DNA of 7,659 nucleotides from assembly GCA_025463105.1 (NCBI GenBank), contig JAOAPW010000061.1:1-7659 (forward strand), read 5' to 3'. Both the position numbers and the translations under genes were made by a program. The notes below the pieces were generated by a model. The model saw only the letters and a list, made by a program, of their open reading frames with translations. It ran no database searches and was not told the DNA's origin. Position 1 is the stretch's first letter. Every line of letters starts with the position of its first letter. Below, one piece after another: positions 6,430 through 7,659 of this stretch. Source of the DNA: Candidatus Acidiferrum typicum. Lineage in GTDB: Bacteria > Acidobacteriota > Terriglobia > Acidiferrales > UBA7541.

Positions 6430-7644
6430 ATGATCGTTCAACCTAACCGCCGAACGGTGATCAAGTACGGAGCAGCCGCCGCGCTTACCGCGGGTTTAGG
6501 AGGAATCCTGGAAGGCCAGGAGAAAAAGAGCGCCCTTCAGAGAACCGTTGTGATCATGTTTGACGGCTTCGGCGTCGATTATCTTGAGCAAAGCAAGATG
6601 CCCGTCCTCGATCAATGGAAACGCGCCGGACTCTATAAGCCCGTCAAAGGGCTGATGCCCTCAGTCACGAATATTAATAATGCCTCGATTTGCTGCGGAG
6701 TCTGGCCCGAAGTGCACGGCATCACCGGAAATACTTATTTTGACGAACAGCGCGGCATAGAGGACTACACGGAATCACCCGACCTGCTGCTCGCGCCGAC
6801 TCTTTTTGAGCGCGCAGGCCGCAAAGGTGTGAAGTCGGCGCTGCTTTCGAGCAAAGCGAAAACGATTACGTTTCTTCTGCGCGGCGCTGAGATTGTGCAG
6901 ACAGCGGAAAATCCTTCGCCCGAGTGGGTCCAGAAGATTGGTCCCGTGCAATCGATTTACAGCCGCGAGATTAATTACTGGCTGATGGCGGCCGCTATTG
7001 ACGTGCTAAAAAATCGCCCGGACATCGGCTGCGTTTACATCCACACGACGGATTATCCCATGCACACGTGGGCTCCTGATGCGCCGGAGTCGAAGGAGCA
7101 TTTGGCACGCATGGATGAGCTTATCGGCCAAGCGATGCACGTGGCGCCGGACGCGGCATTTCTGGTTACGGCCGACCATGGAATGAATGCCAAAACGCTC
7201 TGCTGGGATCTTGAAAGAGTGTGCGAGGCCCGGGGAGTTCCGCTCCGAAAAGCGTTTTCGGTGGGCCGCGATCGCTACGTGAAGCAGCACCGAGGCTGCA
7301 GCGGAGGCGCCTACGTGTATCTCAAAAACCCGCAGGATGCGGACCGCGTGCGCGAGATCGTTTCATCTCTTAAAGGAGTCGAGCACGTCATCGCTCGCGA
7401 CGTTGCGGCGCGTGATTACAAGCTGATGAAATCGCGTATCGGAGATTTTGTCGTCTGGGGCGATAAAGATACTGTGTTCGGCGAAATGGATATGGAGCGC
7501 GTGGAATTTCCGACCGGGCTTCGATCGCACGGATCGCTGCACGAACTGGATATTCCTTTGTTCGTCTACAACGCGAAGAACGCGCCCTCCGGCGACTACT
7601 TTAGCCACAACCTCGATCTGGCTCGCTGGCTCTATAAAGCCTGA
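6430..7644 (+). CDS. Tat-exported alkaline-phosphatase-superfamily hydrolase, phosphonoacetate-hydrolase-like
   Basis: The 404-residue protein belongs to the type I phosphodiesterase/nucleotide pyrophosphatase branch of the alkaline phosphatase superfamily. It shows all expected two-metal elements: D45 in MFDGFG, the nucleophile T80 in MPSVTNINNASICCG, D208 and H212 in TTDYPMH, D249-H250 in TADHGMN, and H367 in RSHGS. The PSVTNINN...VHGITGN block (78-101) and LLLAPTLFERAG resemble phosphonoacetate hydrolase (PhnA), which cleaves phosphonoacetate to acetate and phosphate using zinc. Unlike what I recall of characterised PhnA, it begins with a twin-arginine signal, NRRTVIKYGAAAALTAG (6-22), so it is probably folded with its metals and sent to the periplasm. 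No other phosphonate gene is in view, so the substrate may be another phosphonate or phosphodiester. A good Shine-Dalgarno site supports the start. The last 15 bases of the window hold nothing recognisable. Confidence 0.85.
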   Translation: MIVQPNRRTVIKYGAAAALTAGLGGILEGQEKKSALQRTVVIMFDGFGVDYLEQSKMPVLDQWKRAGLYKPVKGLMPSVTNINNASICCGVWPEVHGITGNTYFDEQRGIEDYTESPDLLLAPTLFERAGRKGVKSALLSSKAKTITFLLRGAEIVQTAENPSPEWVQKIGPVQSIYSREINYWLMAAAIDVLKNRPDIGCVYIHTTDYPMHTWAPDAPESKEHLARMDELIGQAMHVAPDAAFLVTADHGMNAKTLCWDLERVCEARGVPLRKAFSVGRDRYVKQHRGCSGGAYVYLKNPQDADRVREIVSSLKGVEHVIARDVAARDYKLMKSRIGDFVVWGDKDTVFGEMDMERVEFPTGLRSHGSLHELDIPLFVYNAKNAPSGDYFSHNLDLARWLYKA

Positions 7645-7659
7645 GCGGTTTTTCAGGTG

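Noticed and set aside
1..7659. Search for CRISPR arrays, insertion sequences, tRNA or rRNA genes, defence or toxin-antitoxin genes
   Set aside because: No regularly spaced repeats, transposase-like frames, clover-leaf sequences or small paired genes were found. The window looks like chromosomal housekeeping and envelope genes.

Overview
The window reads as an ordinary, gene-dense piece of a Gram-negative bacterial chromosome. By eye the GC content is a little under 60 percent. The gene set (arginase, Ddl, a stand-alone heptose-phosphate kinase, a DUF2207 membrane protein, a Tat-exported phosphohydrolase) and the GC-rich intergenic palindromes resemble what I recall of Acidobacteriota (Terriglobia type) genomes. 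That assignment is inference from memory and was not tested. The heptose-phosphate kinase implies a lipopolysaccharide outer membrane, and Ddl implies ordinary D-Ala-D-Ala peptidoglycan.

Layout. Bases 3-143 are the last 46 codons of an arginase on the + strand. A 72-bp inverted-repeat element (140-211) follows and supplies the arginase stop codon. Next is ddl, D-alanine--D-alanine ligase (+, 265-1401), convergent with a SAM-dependent methyltransferase (-, 1414-2487) across a 12-bp gap. The methyltransferase diverges from a small membrane-anchored protein of unknown function (+, 2742-3215). After a second palindrome (3231-3259) come two minus-strand genes: a RfaE1/HldA-type heptose-7-phosphate kinase (3323-4372) and, 63 bp upstream of it, a DUF2207 membrane protein (4436-6211). 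A 218-bp divergent gap separates these from a Tat-signal alkaline-phosphatase-superfamily hydrolase (+, 6430-7644) that resembles phosphonoacetate hydrolase.

Functional links. Several products concern the cell envelope (Ddl, HldA, DUF2207 protein, small anchored protein, exported hydrolase), but the genes point in different directions and I see no multi-gene system. Only DUF2207-hldA is plausibly co-transcribed. There is no CRISPR array, insertion sequence, tRNA, rRNA, prophage or defence island.

The points most worth a second look are a roughly 19-residue extra segment in the kinase, encoded by palindromic DNA just before the catalytic motif; the Tat export of a PhnA-like hydrolase; and the two palindromic elements.
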